A program made the position numbers and the translations under genes. 64,000 nucleotides of DNA from Glandiceps talaboti. Taxonomy: Eukaryota > Hemichordata > Enteropneusta > Spengelidae. The notes below the pieces were generated by a model. That model had not been told where the DNA came from. It did no database searches and saw only the letters and a list, made by a program, of their open reading frames with translations. Shown here piece after piece: positions 63,871 to 64,000 of this stretch. Numbering within the stretch: position 1 is the first letter of the stretch; every line of letters starts with the position of its first letter. Location: the NCBI RefSeq assembly GCF_964340395.1, contig NC_135551.1, positions 6,294,463 to 6,358,462 of the forward strand, in the 5' to 3' direction.

Positions 63871-64000
63871 TAGTCAGAAAGCTGTCTTTGTTGGAGGATA
63901 CTTTGGAGATAGGCAGTACCTTAAATTGTCAAAAAACACTTGGACATTCTAGTCAGAAGGCCCCATGGTACAGCTTGAGATTGTGCCAAAATTTAATCAT

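Overview
The window looks like part of the nuclear genome of a bilaterian, probably marine, invertebrate. It is AT-rich, its genes have many introns with GT/AG splice sites, and it is full of microsatellites, minisatellites, palindromic MITE-like elements and decayed retroelements (Penelope-like, several non-LTR, BEL/Pao). I see no operon, no prokaryotic gene structure and no tRNA or rRNA gene. I cannot name the species from the sequence.

The main result is a P2X-type ATP-gated ion channel gene on the minus strand, which single-ORF searches do not show because it is split into small exons. Nine exons can be placed (39529-39696, 12283-12354, 11622-11697, 11338-11446, 10692-10769, 10068-10215, 9395-9516, 8027-8186, 2752-2955). 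Their phases join without a break into 378 codons plus a stop. They carry the Lys-x-Lys and Asn-Phe-Arg ATP-site motifs and all ten family cysteines. The exon for the N-terminus and TM1 was not found and should lie above 39.7 kb. The 27 kb intron (12355-39528) and the last intron (2956-8026) hold most of the other features.

Layout. 1-2.75 kb: P2X 3' flank. 3.1-7.9 kb: three head-to-tail Penelope-like units on the minus strand, separated by (TATG)n; the longest is interrupted by a 5'-truncated non-LTR element. 8-12.4 kb: P2X exons 9 to 3 among (TA)n-linked hairpins and microsatellites. 12.4-14.0 kb: a TIR element with TTA duplication. 15.3-17.3 kb: palindromes and a Ser-Asp-Lys-Ser-Gly repeat ORF. 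20.7-26.5 kb: a plus-strand gene nested in the P2X intron, with a one-base frameshift and an exactly duplicated 427 bp exon segment; its first intron holds a 3.6 kb terminal-inverted-repeat element. 26.6-34.2 kb: three minisatellites (35, 57 and 60 bp). 34.3-36.7 kb: a decayed integrase-core gene on the minus strand. 37.0-37.4 kb: an inverted second copy of the Ser-Asp-Lys-Ser-Gly ORF. 41.5-45.1 kb: a LINE 3' end and a second TTA-flanked TIR candidate. 49.1-50.4 kb: a frameshifted LINE pol remnant. 50.45-55.98 kb: a 169 bp satellite with higher-order structure. 57.5-59.0 kb: an inverted, internally deleted copy of the 21.8-25.5 kb element. 60.2-62.1 kb: TATAG-type low-complexity DNA with an embedded MITE. 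62.7-63.9 kb: a LINE RT remnant facing a decayed BEL/Pao integrase.

Only the P2X gene and possibly the nested plus-strand gene look like working host genes. Most other open frames are microsatellite or minisatellite artefacts or transposon remnants.
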